Shown here: piece by piece, positions 45,432 through 55,297 of the stretch
How the letters are laid out: each line of letters begins with the position of its first letter
Position numbering within the stretch: the stretch's first letter is position 1
Assembly (NCBI RefSeq): GCF_023650955.1
Contig: NZ_CP098039.1
Span: 744,001-808,000 of the forward strand
Direction of reading: 5' to 3'
DNA: 64,000 nt
Source of the DNA: Thermosynechococcus sp. HN-54
Lineage (GTDB): Bacteria; Cyanobacteriota; Cyanobacteriia; Thermosynechococcales; Thermosynechococcaceae
Position numbers and translations under genes: made by a program
The notes under the pieces: model-generated
Told to the model about the DNA's origin: nothing
Databases searched by the model: none
The model's input: only the letters and a program-made list of their open reading frames with translations

Positions 45432-48400
45432 ATGACACCCTTGTCCATCTCTGACCGTCTTAAACGCTCTTTACGGGCTGTGATTGCGACAGCGATCGCC
45501 ACAGTGGGTGTTTTTGCCCTGCGGCTGGGGGGACTATTGGAACCCTTGGAATTGAGGGTCTATGACCAATGGCTGCGCTGGCGATCGACACTGGCCACGT
45601 CTCAGCGACTGCTGATTGTTGAAATTACCGAGGCTGATATTCAAACCCTCAAGCAGTACCCGATTCCTGACGAGGTGCTGATTCAAGCCGTCAATGAATT
45701 GCAGGAGCACCAGCCCAAGGTCATTGGCATTGACATTTTTCGCGATTTTCCCGTACCGGATCGTTTCCAGCCGCCGACCGATGTGCTCCCCTCCCTCGGA
45801 CGGGTGATGATGACCCAGCCCAACACCGTCATTGTCTGTAAAGTAGGCAGCGAAACGGATCCCGGAATTGCCCCACCCGCTGGACTGCTGAATGAACAGG
45901 TGGGATTTGCGGACATTCCCATTGATGATGATGGCGTTGTGCGCCGTGCTATTTTGGCAACTCAACCAGAAGCTAGTGATCGCTGCGCTACTCCTCAATC
46001 CTTTGCCCTTGCTTTGGCGCGTGTTTTTCTGGGGATTAATCCCCAAGCTGTGACTCAGAACCGCCTTGAATTGGGAACGGCTCGCTTTCAGGCCTTGACC
46101 AGCAACTGGGGGGGCTACAACAACCTAGATGCCGCGGGGTTTCAAATCCTGATCAACTATGCCCACCCAACCCAGCCCTATGAAACCGTGACCCTGAGCG
46201 AAGTCTTGAGTGGTAAAGTACTACCCTCTAAAGTGCGCGATCGCGCCGTCCTCATTGGCCTTACGGGCAGCAGCAGTAATGACAAGTTTTTGATTCCGAT
46301 TACACTGCCGGGACAAACCAACCGCCTTACCCCCGGTGTTGTGGTTCAAGCCGTCATTCTTGAGGATCTACTGGCGGCGGCACTCGATAACCGTTCTCCC
46401 ATGGGCACATGGTCGCAGGAGGCGATCGCCCTTTGGATGCTTGCTTGGTCTGCACTGGGTGCTCTGATTATTGCCAAGGGACACCGCTGGGTGATTGTGC
46501 CGCTGTTGGTTGCGGGGGGGCTGGGTCTCAGTGGCCTCACTTTTCTTCTCTTTTTACAGGGAAGTTGGATTCCACTCGTGGCTCCTCTGGTTGGCTTTGG
46601 CAGTGCTGCGGTGGTGATGCTGGGCTATCGAGCCTTGAGTCCTACAGAATCTACCCCTACCCCCTCTGCACCGACGGCTGTTCCCAGTGGCCTCTCAGCG
46701 ACTCCCTTAGAGTTGGTTAGTGAGGGGATCAGTCAATCGACCGCACCTGAATTCAACCCGCTTCTAGAGACGCCAGAAACCGCTTCACCAACGGAAGTAT
46801 CTGCCTTAGAAACTGATGCCAATCCCACGGTATTGCAACCGGAAAGCGCCATTTCCTTTACCCCCATTGAGCCAACGGTATTACCGCCAACCCCCGGCAA
46901 GCCCAACACAGCACCAACACTGCTGACATCTGTGGTGGATCAAATTCCGCCGACAGAAATCCGCGAGACACCAGCCGCCTCGATCGCAGAGAGGGAAACC
47001 TTTTTAGTGGCTCAACCGGATGAAGCGGCAACTCCCGTCACAGAATTGCCCCCCTCCACTGCTGCTGAATCCACGACTGTCGATCTGCCTGAAACCCAGA
47101 TGGCGGTTCCTGAACCCCAAACCTCTCCCCCACCAACCGCTGCTGCAGACATGCCCACGCAGATGCCGCCAGAGCTATCGGAAACGCAACTGACGGTTCC
47201 TGAACCCTTAACCATCGTTCCGGAGACGCCGAGCATCCCCAGTGCTACTTTGCCTGAAACCCAATTGACGGTTCCTGAACCCCTGACCACGCCAGAACTC
47301 AGCTCAACACCCGCGACCCAGTTCATCACCAGTGTGGACTTGCCCGAAACGCAACTCTCTATCCCTGCAAGCTCGCCAGAATTCACCTCAACACCTGTGA
47401 CGGGGAGAGAAATTCCTGAAACGCAACCATCCATTCCAGAGACCTCACCGAACCTCACCTCAACCCCGCCCACCCAATTTGTGACCAGTGTAGACCTACC
47501 AGCAACCCAATTGTCACTCTCAGAACCCGCTGCCACCAGTGATGACTTGCCTGCAACCCAGCCAGCCAATCCTGACCCTGTGATGCCGCCACTCCCAGAG
47601 ACTGTGCCCACGCAGCTTTCAGAGGTGACCCCTGCCACAACAGTTCCTTCGCCGGCACCCCCCACCACCCAAACACCCAGCAGTAGCCAACCGCAGACTA
47701 CTGTCATTTCCGAGATCACTACAGAACCCGCTGAACCGCTGCCCCAAACAGTCGGCGGACGGTACCGCGTCCTCAGTCAACTGGGGGAAGGGGGATTTGG
47801 CCGCACTTTCTTGGCTGCGGATTTACACCTGCCGGATCATCCCATTTGCGTGGTCAAGCAGTTGGTCCCCTCCCGTAAGGATGAACGTTTTTTGGCCATT
47901 GCCCGTCGCCTCTTTCAGCGGGAAGCGGAAACCTTAGCCCAATTGGGGCAACATGAGCGGATCCCGCGATTACTGGCTTACTTTGAGGAGGGGGGATATT
48001 TCTATCTCACCCAAGAGTATGTGGATGGGGAATCCCTCAAGGAGGAGTTTGAAAAGAAAATTACCCTCTCCCAAGCTGAAGCCCTCGCCATTCTCAAGAG
48101 TATTCTAGAAATTTTGCAGTATGTACATCAGTTTGGGGTGGTGCATCGGGATATTAAACCTGCCAATATCATGCGCCGCCGCAGTGATCAGCAACTGTTT
48201 TTGATTGACTTTGGAGCGGTACGCCATGTCCAGCCCGAGGATTTGCTCCAACACGGCAAATATACGATCTCAATTGGTACCCGTGGCTATGCCCCTAGCG
48301 AGCAAATGGCAGGACGACCCGTGATTGCCAGTGATATTTACTCTCTGGGCATGGTTATTGTTGAAGGTCTGACGGGACTCGCCCCGATGGATTTGCCCTC

Positions 48401-48554
48401 TGACCCCCACACGGGGGATATTGTCTGGCAGCCGGGACGGCATCTTTCACCGCAGTTTGTTGCCATTATCAATAAAATGATTAAGTACAACTTTCGCGAT
48501 CGCTACCAGAGTGCTGAAGACGTGCTCACTGACTTGGTCAAATCTGGACTTTAA
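45432..48554 (+). CDS. CHASE2-domain Ser/Thr protein kinase with TQ-rich linker
   Basis: 1040-residue receptor-type kinase. An N-terminal membrane helix is followed by an extracytoplasmic CHASE2 sensor domain (about 35-300), a group of two to three helices (about 325-400), a linker of about 370 residues rich in Pro, Thr, Glu and Ser, and a Hanks-type kinase domain from about 775. Kinase motifs: GEGGFGRTFLA, the Lys in VVKQL, HRDIKPANIM near 904, DFGAVR near 926. The linker contains many diverged units of the form LPETQLTVPEPLT, each with a TQ pair. Kinase substrates are not known. An FHA-PrsW gene lies nearby. A short frame at 45247-45435 upstream is not considered real. Confidence 0.85.
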   Translation: MTPLSISDRLKRSLRAVIATAIATVGVFALRLGGLLEPLELRVYDQWLRWRSTLATSQRLLIVEITEADIQTLKQYPIPDEVLIQAVNELQEHQPKVIGIDIFRDFPVPDRFQPPTDVLPSLGRVMMTQPNTVIVCKVGSETDPGIAPPAGLLNEQVGFADIPIDDDGVVRRAILATQPEASDRCATPQSFALALARVFLGINPQAVTQNRLELGTARFQALTSNWGGYNNLDAAGFQILINYAHPTQPYETVTLSEVLSGKVLPSKVRDRAVLIGLTGSSSNDKFLIPITLPGQTNRLTPGVVVQAVILEDLLAAALDNRSPMGTWSQEAIALWMLAWSALGALIIAKGHRWVIVPLLVAGGLGLSGLTFLLFLQGSWIPLVAPLVGFGSAAVVMLGYRALSPTESTPTPSAPTAVPSGLSATPLELVSEGISQSTAPEFNPLLETPETASPTEVSALETDANPTVLQPESAISFTPIEPTVLPPTPGKPNTAPTLLTSVVDQIPPTEIRETPAASIAERETFLVAQPDEAATPVTELPPSTAAESTTVDLPETQMAVPEPQTSPPPTAAADMPTQMPPELSETQLTVPEPLTIVPETPSIPSATLPETQLTVPEPLTTPELSSTPATQFITSVDLPETQLSIPASSPEFTSTPVTGREIPETQPSIPETSPNLTSTPPTQFVTSVDLPATQLSLSEPAATSDDLPATQPANPDPVMPPLPETVPTQLSEVTPATTVPSPAPPTTQTPSSSQPQTTVISEITTEPAEPLPQTVGGRYRVLSQLGEGGFGRTFLAADLHLPDHPICVVKQLVPSRKDERFLAIARRLFQREAETLAQLGQHERIPRLLAYFEEGGYFYLTQEYVDGESLKEEFEKKITLSQAEALAILKSILEILQYVHQFGVVHRDIKPANIMRRRSDQQLFLIDFGAVRHVQPEDLLQHGKYTISIGTRGYAPSEQMAGRPVIASDIYSLGMVIVEGLTGLAPMDLPSDPHTGDIVWQPGRHLSPQFVAIINKMIKYNFRDRYQSAEDVLTDLVKSGL

Positions 48555-48690
48555 GCTCTAGAGACCTAACACCGCTGTAGAGGGAGCTTGCAGTTCTTGT
48601 TTATGCGGCTAAATCGTTGTGAAAAAAGGCTGTATGATGGATAGTACCGTTTCCTTTTTTTAACATTAGACACTTTGGAGGCATCGCAAC

Positions 48691-48945
48691 GTGGCTGGAA
48701 CGACAGGAGAACGACCATTTTCCGACATTATTACCAGTGTCCGTTATTGGGTGATTCATAGTATCACCATTCCGGCGTTGTTCATTGCTGGCTGGCTCTT
48801 TGTCAGCACCGGTTTGGCCTATGATGTGTTTGGCACACCACGCCCCGATAGCTACTATGCTCAGGAACAGCGGTCGATTCCTCTTGTGACCGATCGCTTT
48901 CAAGCTAAACAACAAGTCGAAACCTTCTTAGAACAGGTGAAGTAG
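48691..48945 (+). CDS. psbE: Cytochrome b559 alpha subunit
   Basis: 84-residue photosystem II subunit with one membrane helix and one haem ligand His (in [16 protein letters not shown]). The start is GTG at 48691 ([14 protein letters not shown]). GGAG is 13 bases upstream. First gene of psbEFLJ. A candidate -10 TATGAT is at 48633-48638. Confidence 0.98.
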   Translation: MAGTTGERPFSDIITSVRYWVIHSITIPALFIAGWLFVSTGLAYDVFGTPRPDSYYAQEQRSIPLVTDRFQAKQQVETFLEQVK

Positions 48946-48952
48946 GATTGCC

Positions 48953-49090
48953 ATGACCAGTAACACACCCAATCAAGAACCCGTCTCTTACCCAATTTTT
49001 ACGGTCCGCTGGTTGGCCGTTCATACGCTTGCTGTGCCCACGATTTTCTTCCTCGGGGCGATCGCGGCCATGCAGTTTATCCAACGTTAG
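48953..49090 (+). CDS. psbF: Cytochrome b559 beta subunit
   Basis: 45-residue single-helix protein starting [20 protein letters not shown] with the second haem-ligand His in AVHTLAVP and the end AAMQFIQR. It pairs with PsbE to hold the cytochrome b559 haem. Seven bases after psbE. Confidence 0.98.
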   Translation: MTSNTPNQEPVSYPIFTVRWLAVHTLAVPTIFFLGAIAAMQFIQR

Positions 49091-49102
49091 GAAGGTGCAG
49101 CC

Positions 49103-49216
49103 ATGGAACCGAATCCCAATCGTCAGCCGGTCGAACTGAATCGCACGTCCCTGTACCTAGGGTTGCTGCTGATCTTCGTTCTTGCGTTGCTCTTTTCAAG
49201 CTACTTCTTTAACTAA
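49103..49216 (+). CDS. psbL: Photosystem II protein PsbL
   Basis: 37-residue single-helix subunit starting [20 protein letters not shown] and ending SSYFFN, as in other cyanobacteria. It affects QA/QB electron flow in photosystem II. Confidence 0.97.
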   Translation: MEPNPNRQPVELNRTSLYLGLLLIFVLALLFSSYFFN

Positions 49217-49258
49217 ATCCCTTCATCTATAACTGAATCTGCTTAGGAGGAATTGATC

Positions 49259-49381
49259 ATGTTGTCTGAAGGCGGACGTATTCCCCTTTGGGTTGTGGCC
49301 ACTGTGGCCGGCATGGGGGTAATTGTCATTGTTGGGCTGTTCTTCTACGGTGCTTACGCTGGTCTTGGCTCCTCTCTCTAG
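49259..49381 (+). CDS. psbJ: Photosystem II protein PsbJ
   Basis: 40-residue single-helix subunit, [20 protein letters not shown] to AGLGSSL. A strong TAGGAGGAA site lies in front of the ATG. Last gene of the psbEFLJ operon; its stop overlaps the stop of the convergent ABC permease gene by four bases. Confidence 0.97.
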   Translation: MLSEGGRIPLWVVATVAGMGVIVIVGLFFYGAYAGLGSSL

Positions 49382-50274
49382 AGATTGGGGTCTTGGCGCG
49401 TACGCAATTGTAGCCAGATGAGTCCAAGGGTGACTCCCAAAAGAACCGTTGCTGCCGCAGCGGCATAGCCAAAGTCAAATAACGCGAACGCCTGTTGGTA
49501 AATATAAAATACCAGCAGGTTTGTTGTATCTAGGGGGCCACCACCAGTCACCACATAGACTTGCTCAAAACTGCGCAATGTGAAAATCGTTGTTGTGACA
49601 AACACTAGAATTAAGGTGGGTTGCAGCCCCGGTAGCGTAATGTAGCAAAACTGTTGCCAAGCATTGGCACCATCGAGGAGTGCCGCTTCATAGCGATCGC
49701 GGGGAATCGTTTGCAACCCTGCCAAAAAAACAACTAAATTAAACCCCAACTGCTTCCAGCTACTGAGCAAAATGAGCACTGGCATTGCCCAAGTGGGATC
49801 ACTCAGCCAAGCAATGGGTTCTCCCCCTAAGGTTTGTACCAGTTGATTCACCGGGCCATCGGTTTGAAACAGCCAACGGAACCCTAAACCCGCCGCCACA
49901 ATGGAAGTAATACTGGGTAGAAAGTAAGCTGTCCGCAGCAAATCGCGGCCTATCAATGCTTGATTCAGAGCCACTGCCAAGAGTAAGGGCAGCACAATCG
50001 TGGGTAGCACCGTTGCCACTGTGAAATAGAGCGTATTGCCAACCACCTGCCAAAAGTCTGGACTCAGGAGCAATTGCTGATAATTTTGCAGGCCAACCCA
50101 ACGCACCCCTTCTTGACTAAAACTACCCGTCGTAAAACTGAGATACACAAGGTACAAAATCGGCAAAAAAACAAAAATTGTCAGAAACAAAAGTGCAGGT
50201 AAAAGGAATAACCAAGCTACTCCTATCGGTGACAAAAAAACATCCCCCAACCGTAGGAATTGCGATCGCACCAT
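49378..50274 (-). CDS. ABC transporter permease, MalF-type sugar transporter family
   Basis: 298-residue permease with six helices and the binding-protein-dependent transport motif [22 protein letters not shown] (EAA loop) that contacts the ATPase. The sequence is most like the first permease (MalF/UgpA) of carbohydrate ABC importers. The second permease, ATPase and solute-binding protein are not in the window. The ATG at 50272-50274 is chosen because the helix pattern starts after it; an upstream extension of 33 residues overlaps the prs region. Confidence 0.87.
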   Translation of the reverse strand: MVRSQFLRLGDVFLSPIGVAWLFLLPALLFLTIFVFLPILYLVYLSFTTGSFSQEGVRWVGLQNYQQLLLSPDFWQVVGNTLYFTVATVLPTIVLPLLLAVALNQALIGRDLLRTAYFLPSITSIVAAGLGFRWLFQTDGPVNQLVQTLGGEPIAWLSDPTWAMPVLILLSSWKQLGFNLVVFLAGLQTIPRDRYEAALLDGANAWQQFCYITLPGLQPTLILVFVTTTIFTLRSFEQVYVVTGGGPLDTTNLLVFYIYQQAFALFDFGYAAAAATVLLGVTLGLIWLQLRTRQDPNL

Positions 50275-50392
50275 TGGCAAAGATGATGACCTCAAAATTC
50301 GTCTTTCTATAAATTCAATCCTAGGGTAGTGGCTCCCGAAATTGGAAATGATAAGATCAAAATCAAAATGCACGCCATCTTGGGGAGATGCT

Positions 50393-51382
50393 GTGATTCA
50401 CACTGCGCCATTGCCCACGACTACCCCCTCTCACATTTCTGATCATAGTCGTCTAAAGCTGTTTTCGGGTTCTGCCAACACTGTCCTTGCTCAGGAAATT
50501 GCCCGCTACCTCGGTATTGATCTCGGCCCAATGGTGCGTAAGCGATTTGCCGATGGCGAGCTGTATGTGCAGATTCAAGAATCCATTCGCGGTTGTGATG
50601 TTTACCTGATTCAGCCCTGTTGCCGCCCCGTCAATGATCACTTAATGGAATTGCTGATCATGGTCGATGCCTGCCGCCGTGCTTCAGCTCGCCAGGTGAC
50701 TGCGGTGATTCCCTACTATGGCTACGCCCGTGCTGATCGCAAGACGGCAGGCCGCGAGTCCATTACCGCCAAACTGGTGGCCAACCTGATTACCCAAGCG
50801 GGAGCAAGTCGGGTTCTGGCGATGGATCTGCACTCAGCACAAATTCAGGGCTACTTTGACATTCCCGTGGATCATGTCTATGGTTCGCCGGTACTCCTAG
50901 ATTACCTGCGCAGTAAAAATCTCGAAGATATTGTTGTCGTCTCCCCAGATGTGGGTGGCGTTGCCCGTGCCCGGGCTTTTGCCAACAAGCTCAATGATGC
51001 TCCCCTTGCCATTATTGATAAACGCCGCCAAGCCCACAATGTGGCTGAAGTGATGAATGTTATTGGCGATGTCAAGGGGAAAACGGCGGTGCTGGTGGAT
51101 GACATGATTGATACCGCCGGCACCATTTTAGAAGGGGCGCGACTCCTACGGCGGGAAGGTGCTAAGGAAGTCTATGCCTGTGCCACCCATGCAGTCTTTT
51201 CACCGCCGGCAATCGAGCGACTCCAAGGGGGCGATTTTGAAGAGGTCATTGTCACAAACACGATTCCAGTACCAGAAACCCACCGCTTTCCCCAACTCAC
51301 GGTGCTGTCAGTGGCCAGTATTCTCGGCGAAACCATTTGGCGCATCCATGAGGATAGCTCTGTGAGCAGCATGTTCCGCTAG
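50393..51382 (+). CDS. prs: Ribose-phosphate pyrophosphokinase
   Basis: 329-residue enzyme making phosphoribosyl pyrophosphate from ribose 5-phosphate and ATP. Motifs: FSGSANTVLAQEIA, RFADGELYVQI, IPYYGYARADRKTAGRESI (ATP-binding flexible loop), MDLHSAQIQGYFDI and the PRPP loop VLVDDMIDTAGTI. The GTG at 50393 has GGGGAG upstream and is preferred over TTG 50342. Confidence 0.97.
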   Translation: MIHTAPLPTTTPSHISDHSRLKLFSGSANTVLAQEIARYLGIDLGPMVRKRFADGELYVQIQESIRGCDVYLIQPCCRPVNDHLMELLIMVDACRRASARQVTAVIPYYGYARADRKTAGRESITAKLVANLITQAGASRVLAMDLHSAQIQGYFDIPVDHVYGSPVLLDYLRSKNLEDIVVVSPDVGGVARARAFANKLNDAPLAIIDKRRQAHNVAEVMNVIGDVKGKTAVLVDDMIDTAGTILEGARLLRREGAKEVYACATHAVFSPPAIERLQGGDFEEVIVTNTIPVPETHRFPQLTVLSVASILGETIWRIHEDSSVSSMFR

Positions 51383-51418
51383 TATAGTTTTTTTGGGTTT
51401 CTTGGGAGGATTACAGGC

Positions 51419-52975
51419 ATGGGGCGGATTGCCTTACTCAGCACCAGTAATAAGCAGGGACTGGTGGAGTTGGCTACGGCCTTAGTGCAGGAGTTTGGCT
51501 TTACGCTCCTGAGTAGCGGGGGAACCGCAAAAACATTGCAGGCGGCAGGGATTCCTGTCACGCCAGTTTCCGAGTACACAGGGGCATCGGAAATCCTAGG
51601 TGGCCGGGTCAAGACACTCCACCCGAAAATCCATGGCGGCATTTTGGCACGGCGCGATCGCCCCGAAGATAGAGCCGATCTGCAAGCTCAAGGGATTGAT
51701 CCGATTGATCTGGTTGTTGTCAATCTCTACCCCTTTGCCGAAACCATTGCCCAGCCCAATGTCACCCTTGCCCAGGCGATCGAGCAAATTGATATTGGCG
51801 GGCCGACGCTGATTCGCGCTGCGGCAAAAAACCATGCCCATGTGACGGTCTTGGTGGATCCGGGTCAATATGAGACCTATCTTCAGGAACTGCGCCTGCA
51901 TGGGGAACCCCAACCGGACTTTCGCCTAGCCTGTGCCCAGCGTGCTTTTGCCCTCACTGCCAGTTACGATCAGGCGATCGCCCAATACCTCCAGCAAATC
52001 AGTACCCCTACCACTGAAACAGAGATTTTGCCGCCAGTGTTTCACCTCAGCGGCCAGCAAAAACAGGTGCTACGCTATGGCGAAAATCCCCATCAGAAAG
52101 CTGCTTGGTATATGACGGGTGCCCATCCGAGTGGTTGGGCTGCGGCTAATTTGCTTCAGGGCAAAGAACTCAGTTACAACAACCTGCTGGATCTGGAAGC
52201 GGCACGGGCGGTGATCAGTGAATTTTTAGGGGAGGGTGCCCCTGCTGCCGTCATTATTAAACACACCAATCCCTGTGGCGTGGCTGAGGGCAAGACCCTT
52301 GTGGAGGCCTACGAGCGCGCCTTTGCAGCCGATAGTGTCTCCGCCTTTGGCGGTATTGTTGCTCTCAATCGCCCCTTGGATGTGGCCACTGCTGAAGCCT
52401 TGACCCGTACCTTTTTAGAGTGTGTGGTCGCTCCCGCCTGTGAGGAAGCGGTACTGCCGATCCTGAAAACCAAGCCCAAGATGCGGGTTCTCACCTTGCC
52501 GGAGTTGCACACTGCTCCCACCACGGCGATTCAAACTATTGCCGGCGGCTTTCTGGTTCAGGACATTCACCCCGTCCCCATTGATCCAGAGGCGTGGCAG
52601 GTGGTTACAGCCACTGAACCGAGTCCAGAGTTGATGGCGGAACTGATCTTTGCTTGGAAAGTAGTGAAGCACGTTAAGTCCAATGCCATTGTTGTCAGTC
52701 GCGATCGCCAAACCCAAGGGATTGGGGCAGGTCAAATGAATCGTGTCGGTGCGGTGCAAATTGCCCTCAGTGATGCTGGTGAGGCGGCGCGGGGGGGTGT
52801 GCTGGCCAGTGATGGCTTTTTCCCCTTTGCCGATTCTGTGCAAGCCGCTGCCTTGGCCGGTATTGCCGCCATTATTCAACCGGGGGGCAGTCTGCGGGAT
52901 AATGAATCTATCCAAGCAGCCAATCAAGCGGGAATTGCCATGGTCTTTACCAATCGGCGACACTTCCGCCACTAG
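51419..52975 (+). CDS. purH: Bifunctional AICAR transformylase / IMP cyclohydrolase
   Basis: 518-residue enzyme catalysing the last two steps of IMP synthesis. The N-terminal MGS-like cyclohydrolase domain has LSTSNKQGLVELA, SSGGTAKTLQAAGI and GRVKTLHPKIHGGILARR. The C-terminal transformylase domain has RYGENPHQKAAWY, KELSYNNLLD, IKHTNPCGVAEG and the Zn/folate-site region SDGFFPFADSV. GGGAGGA lies before the ATG. Confidence 0.97.
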   Translation: MGRIALLSTSNKQGLVELATALVQEFGFTLLSSGGTAKTLQAAGIPVTPVSEYTGASEILGGRVKTLHPKIHGGILARRDRPEDRADLQAQGIDPIDLVVVNLYPFAETIAQPNVTLAQAIEQIDIGGPTLIRAAAKNHAHVTVLVDPGQYETYLQELRLHGEPQPDFRLACAQRAFALTASYDQAIAQYLQQISTPTTETEILPPVFHLSGQQKQVLRYGENPHQKAAWYMTGAHPSGWAAANLLQGKELSYNNLLDLEAARAVISEFLGEGAPAAVIIKHTNPCGVAEGKTLVEAYERAFAADSVSAFGGIVALNRPLDVATAEALTRTFLECVVAPACEEAVLPILKTKPKMRVLTLPELHTAPTTAIQTIAGGFLVQDIHPVPIDPEAWQVVTATEPSPELMAELIFAWKVVKHVKSNAIVVSRDRQTQGIGAGQMNRVGAVQIALSDAGEAARGGVLASDGFFPFADSVQAAALAGIAAIIQPGGSLRDNESIQAANQAGIAMVFTNRRHFRH

Positions 52976-52984
52976 GAAATAGCG

Positions 52985-54079
52985 ATGGCGGTGCGGCTCG
53001 GCATTATCAGTGATCCCCATATTGCTCTGCCGGAGACGATTCCGACGGATCATCCCCCTATTTTTCTCTACGAAGTTAGTATCCCTGCCTTTGAAGCGGC
53101 CGTTGCTCATCTCCTCGACTTGGGGATTGACGCCCTGTTGATTCCCGGTGACCTGACACGGGATGGCGAAGTCGTTAACCATTGCTGGCTCAGTCGCTAT
53201 CTGCAAACCCTGCCCATTCCCTGTTATGTGATTCCGGGCAACCATGATGTCCCTTTGCCCCTCGCAGATGAGAGCCGCATTGGCTGGGCTGACTTTCCCC
53301 AGTGGTATGCCCATGCGGGCTATGGCAATGGTGCAAAGCATTACTATCAAACCTTGCTCGCACACAACCTGCAACTGATTGCGCTAAATTCCAATCAATT
53401 TAGTCCAACGGGTCAACAGCTAGGAGTTGTCGATTCGGGACAGCTGGCATGGTTGGCATCCTTATTGGCACAACCCTTTGCCGGGCTGCGCCTTGTAATG
53501 ATTCACCACAATGTCCTTGAGCATTGGCCGCAACAAAGTCACAGCCCCATGGGGCAGCGCTACCTCTTGGAGAATCGAGTGGAGTTATTGAAACTCCTGC
53601 GATCGGCGGGGGTTGCTTTGGTTTTGACAGGACATCTCCATGTCCAAGATATTGCCTATGAGCAGGGGCTGTTTGATCTAACGACCGGTTCCCTCGTGAG
53701 CTATCCCCATCCCTATCGTCGCCTGATTTTGCAGGAACACCCCTGCGGCGGCTGGCAAGTGGATGTGGAATCTTACCGCATTGAATCCTTAGCGGCTTAC
53801 CCGAAATTGAGTGACCTTTCACGGCAATGGATGCTGCAGCGGGGTGCGGGATTTATGGTACGCTTTCTTACCTTACCTCCCTTCAATTTGCCAGAGGCTG
53901 AGGCCCAGCCCCTCGCCCACGCCCTATCTGCTCTCTGGCCAGAGATCGCCCAAGGGGATACCCAAGTGACCCTACCAACCCTACCCGAACCCTTGGCAAG
54001 TTACTTTGCCCAGTTTAACCACACCCCACCAGCGGAGTATCCCCAGTTGCGAGATAACAATACGGTCTTTGTCATTTAG
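52985..54079 (+). CDS. Calcineurin-like metallophosphoesterase
   Basis: 364-residue protein with all five metallophosphoesterase motifs: SDPHI (D-x-H), PGDLTRDGE (GD), IPGNHDVP (GNHD), MIHHN and LTGHLHVQD (GHxH). The two-metal active site is therefore complete. The layout resembles class III cyclic-nucleotide phosphodiesterases such as CpdA, but the substrate cannot be told. It begins 9 bases after purH. Confidence 0.88.
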   Translation: MAVRLGIISDPHIALPETIPTDHPPIFLYEVSIPAFEAAVAHLLDLGIDALLIPGDLTRDGEVVNHCWLSRYLQTLPIPCYVIPGNHDVPLPLADESRIGWADFPQWYAHAGYGNGAKHYYQTLLAHNLQLIALNSNQFSPTGQQLGVVDSGQLAWLASLLAQPFAGLRLVMIHHNVLEHWPQQSHSPMGQRYLLENRVELLKLLRSAGVALVLTGHLHVQDIAYEQGLFDLTTGSLVSYPHPYRRLILQEHPCGGWQVDVESYRIESLAAYPKLSDLSRQWMLQRGAGFMVRFLTLPPFNLPEAEAQPLAHALSALWPEIAQGDTQVTLPTLPEPLASYFAQFNHTPPAEYPQLRDNNTVFVI

Positions 54080-54157
54080 CTCCTGGTAGGCCGCTGAGGC
54101 GATCGAGTGCCAAACCTGCTCTAATAGGGAGTTGAGGCGCGGAGTGGATGCGAAGCC

Positions 54158-55297
54158 GTGACGTTTGGGCAGTGGATTGGGTTGCTAGTACTGGGGGTGT
54201 GTCTCTACATCCTCTGGGAAATTCGCCAAGTGTTACTCTTGGTGTTTTTGGCCGTAGTTTTGGCAACGGCGCTCAACTGGTTACAACTGCGCCTACAAAG
54301 CTGGGGACTGCAACGGGGGCGGGCGATCGCCATCAGTCTCAGCTTGAGCTTTCTCATTGTCTTTGGCTTCTTTTGGATGATCATTCCCCCTTTTTTGCAG
54401 GAGGCGCAGCAGCTGGGTGTCTTGATTCCCAAGGGTCTAGGGCGGGTGGAAGCATGGCTTGATGAGATTGCTTACCTTTTGCCAAGTAGCGGCTTTGATG
54501 ACACCCCAGTAATTAATCGGCTGATTACCCAACTAGAGCCATTCCTTGAGCAAATCTTTAATAACTTCTTTGCCCTCTTTTCCAATACACTGGCGGTCCT
54601 ACTGAATACGCTGTTGGTGCTGGTGCTGACGGTGATGCTAGTGATTGACCCTCAGCCCTACCGCCAAGGGTTTATCCGCCTGTTTCCAGCTTTTTATCGG
54701 TCTCGCATTGACACGATTCTCACCGAAAGTGAACAGGCACTCTTGGCATGGCTGGCAGGAACAGGGCTGAATATGCTGGTGATTGGCGTTGTTAGTGGTC
54801 TAGTGCTGGCAGTCTTGGGAGTGCGGTTGGTCTTAGCCAATGCCTTCCTCGCAGGCCTTTTAGAGGCCATTCCCAATATCGGCCCAGCACTGAGTGTCAT
54901 TCCGCCGATGATTATTGCCTTTATTGATGATCCGTGGCGGGCGGTGGCTGTGCTCATTGCCTACATCATTATTCAACAGTTGGAGCAATACCTCCTAGTA
55001 CCCGTTGTCATGGCCAAACAGGTGGATCTCTTGCCCGCTGTGACGCTTGTGTCCCAAATTGTCTTCGCAATTTTCTTTGGCTTTTTGGGCTTACTGCTGG
55101 CTCTGCCTCTGGTGATTGTGGGTCAGATTTGGTTTACAGAAATTGTGCTCAAGGACATTTTGGATTGTTGGCAGCCCAGCCCGCCACCTCAAGCGTCAAC
55201 TGCACCAGTTTTGCCGCTGCCCCCACCGGCCCCACCTGCTCCCGTAAGGCCTGCCGCATCTGACTCAATTCCTGAGGATGAGTCAAAAGGTGAGTAA
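54158..55297 (+). CDS. AI-2E (PerM/UPF0118) family transporter
   Basis: 379-residue membrane protein with about eight helices, from a GTG start at 54158 (MTFGQWIGLLVLGVCLY). Family blocks: FLIVFGFFWMIIPPFLQEAQQL, the conserved AFLAGLLEAIPNIGPALSVIPP and QQLEQYLLVPVVMAKQVDL. The C-terminal about 50 residues after LKDILDCW are Pro-rich and low complexity (PPPAPPAPVRPA) and lie in the 149 bases that overlap the LpxB-like gene. The real substrate is unknown; the AI-2 name reflects one family member. Confidence 0.83.
   Translation: MTFGQWIGLLVLGVCLYILWEIRQVLLLVFLAVVLATALNWLQLRLQSWGLQRGRAIAISLSLSFLIVFGFFWMIIPPFLQEAQQLGVLIPKGLGRVEAWLDEIAYLLPSSGFDDTPVINRLITQLEPFLEQIFNNFFALFSNTLAVLLNTLLVLVLTVMLVIDPQPYRQGFIRLFPAFYRSRIDTILTESEQALLAWLAGTGLNMLVIGVVSGLVLAVLGVRLVLANAFLAGLLEAIPNIGPALSVIPPMIIAFIDDPWRAVAVLIAYIIIQQLEQYLLVPVVMAKQVDLLPAVTLVSQIVFAIFFGFLGLLLALPLVIVGQIWFTEIVLKDILDCWQPSPPPQASTAPVLPLPPPAPPAPVRPAASDSIPEDESKGE

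Noticed and set aside
45247-45435. 62-codon frame upstream of the CHASE2 kinase
   Set aside because: No ribosome binding site, no recognisable domain, and it overlaps the kinase start.
47012-47719. Long minus-strand open frame rich in Gly, Val and Ser
   Set aside because: It is the antisense shadow of the repetitive TQ-rich linker of the kinase; no start signal and no family resemblance.
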